Shown: positions 62,701-64,000 of the stretch, piece after piece
How the letters are laid out: each line of letters starts with the position of its first letter
Position numbering within the stretch: position 1 is the first letter of the stretch
NCBI GenBank assembly: GCA_964007475.1
Contig: OZ023275.1
Coordinates: forward strand, 27,767,433 to 27,831,432
Direction of reading: 5' to 3'
DNA from: Hybos culiciformis
Lineage: Eukaryota; Arthropoda; Insecta; Diptera; Hybotidae
DNA length: 64,000 nt
Made by a program: the position numbers and the translations under genes
The notes under the pieces: generated by a model
The model's input: the letters and a program-made list of their open reading frames with translations, nothing else
What the model was told of the DNA's origin: nothing
Databases searched by the model: none

Positions 62701-63702
62701 TTAAGAATTGATTACGATTGGAGAACCCAACTGCAGCTGCTTATTTTAATGTACATAAAACCTACAGGTTTTATAGGTTAGAAATTTCGTTTCCTTCATT
62801 ATTAAACTGAACAAGGAAATTAGTTTCTGAAGAATCGATGATGTAAAAAATTTTCTAATATAATTCTTTCAATTCACTAAGAGTACTATACTAACTAAGT
62901 AAGCATATAAACATTAACAATTTATATTCGAACTTTTCAAGTTTCTGATACTGTGCATTTGAAATGAAAATTGTTGTGGAAATGTTAATAAAATTTTAAC
63001 ATCTCATCCTTTCAGATGACCATGGCATAATTTTCGCGCCATCAATCTTTAAAACGGATTTCAATTCAATTTTTTTTTTATTATTATTAAAAGAATAGTA
63101 CAAAAAAAGAAATTTTTTTTTTCCATATTCTTGCACAGTTTCTATTGAAAAAGGGAAATATTAATTCTCTCGAAAAAAAACCCATTTTCCTAGTTAACTA
63201 AACTTTTTTTTTGTTTTTTGTTATTTCGTTTTTAGTTGGTTTTGTATGCTGTGCATTAAAAACGCGCAGACTAGATTTTATATAAAACGAAAATACTAAA
63301 AAAAAAACCATGTAGCTTTTTTTCCATGAATTTTACTAGAAACATTTTTTTGCATAATTTTTTTTTTTCTTCTTTCCTGAACATAATTCTTTTCATAGCT
63401 GCTATGTTGCCAGAAAGGAAAGAAAAAAAGCAAAAAAAAAAAACATTGGTTTATTGTTATGCTCATTTTTTTTTTGCTCTAACTTGAAGCCTTTTTAACT
63501 TGCATGGATGAACGAAATCCAAAAAAAAAATTGTATACTTTTTTTTTTTTTCCTCTGATTCCTTTATATGTACATAAATTTTTAATTCGCTATTCAAGTG
63601 GTAAATTTATGCAATTTTCATTTAGAAAATTCTTTTATTTTCATTTTTTTTTTTTTCTTCAATAAACCATGAAAAAAAAATTTTCATTTTTTTTTTTTTT
63701 AG
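56800..63702. other. A/T homopolymer-rich non-coding stretch
   Basis: The segment is dominated by runs of A and T, often 9-20 bases, with AT-rich spacers, densest at about 57700-60500. All open frames in it are Lys/Phe/Asn/Ile low-complexity reading and are not taken as genes. TAA/TTA microsatellites are at 59773-59792, 60171-60192 and 60237-60253. An imperfect inverted repeat, ATTCGCCAAT and ATTTGGTGAAT, lies near 57800-57840. No RNA gene was recognised. Confidence 0.65.
60171..60253. repeat. AAT/TAA microsatellite cluster
   Basis: Two uninterrupted TAA-type runs (60171-60192 and 60237-60253) are separated by AT-rich DNA. Related short runs occur at 59773-59792, 60019-60036 and 60331-60346. 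Confidence 0.85.
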
Positions 63703-63737
63703 ATAAAGAAATGACGCGAGCTATTGTCCTCGGAATG
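63703..63737 (+). CDS. Candidate 35-nt microexon near the right edge
   Basis: A long T tract ending TTTTAG precedes ATAAAGAAATGACGCGAGCT, and a GTAATA donor follows ATG at 63738. The segment is notably richer in G and C than its flanks. In phase 0 it hits TGA at the fourth codon, so it cannot follow directly the exons ending at 3632 or 51960. With one leading base (G) supplied by an upstream exon it reads DKEMTRAIVLGM without a stop. Either an exon ending in phase 1 is missing, perhaps the island at 56635, or translation starts inside at ATGACG, or the call is wrong. Confidence 0.35.
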
Positions 63738-64000
63738 GTAATATTAAATAAAAATAAAATAAAAAAATAAATGTACATATACAATTCGTATACCTATTTA
63801 TATATAAATGTGAAATAAAAATTGGATTTATGTTTTTTTGCTTATGTGAATTTAACTTGCCTACAAATTGCTAATGGCACAGCTTGCGGCTGAAATAACA
63901 AGGCATTTGTTTTTTTTTTTTTTTTTGTATTTTTCTTCAAAGCTTTCATTCACTTTTTAGCTCTTTTTCTTTTGTGTTACATTTCATGGTATGTACCATA
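63738..64000. other. Right edge, AT-rich, nothing recognised
   Basis: Begins with the GTAATA donor of the candidate exon, followed by A- and T-rich DNA. A slightly more complex patch at 63860-63905 (GGCACAGCTTGCGGCTGAAA) has no clear coding frame or splice sites. Confidence 0.5.

Overview
The window looks like nuclear DNA of an insect, probably a dipteran. It is very AT-rich, has abundant poly-A/poly-T runs, and its one complete gene has spliceosomal introns of only 63-75 nt. There are no operons, no ribosome binding sites and no dense coding. The window contains a 200-base run of N (37487-37686), so it is a scaffold piece with at least one assembly gap.

Most of the window appears to be the interior of a large plus-strand gene (the 'host gene') seen through a few small exons: 2215-2373 (53 codons, Ser/Asp-rich), a 27-nt microexon at 3606-3632, and weaker candidates at 51910-51960 and 63703-63737. 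The first two join in phase 0 and are well supported. The latter two are uncertain. If the candidate at 51910 belongs to the same gene, one intron is about 48 kb long. A near-ideal acceptor followed immediately by a donor at 51909/51910 is a candidate recursive-splicing ratchet point. I could not identify the host gene.

Inside that intron, on the minus strand, lies the only complete gene: 24586-27446, four exons, 883 residues. It encodes a signal peptide, a P-loop GTPase-like domain (P-loop, a DWPGFSD switch and a TNVD base-recognition-like motif), a mostly helical middle and a long glycine-rich C-terminal tail with interspersed beta-like strands. All three introns are phase 1. The first interrupts the P-loop and can be read through without a stop.

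The rest is repeats and decayed transposons. At 1-932 there is a 60-bp-period array of alternately inverted about 30-bp half-units. At about 29330-30342 there is a foldback-type Mutator-like element: long inverted arms made of 14-16-bp tandem repeats around a frameshifted C-terminal piece of a MULE transposase. At 12644-12723 there are five 16-bp repeats with a related core. At 17484-17668 there is a near-complete palindrome. Four sites (7932, 19221, 28687, 46056) look like hAT transposon ends. Several short tandem duplications are scattered through the intron. From about 54,900 to the right edge the DNA becomes extreme in A/T homopolymers. No tRNA, rRNA or CRISPR array was recognised.
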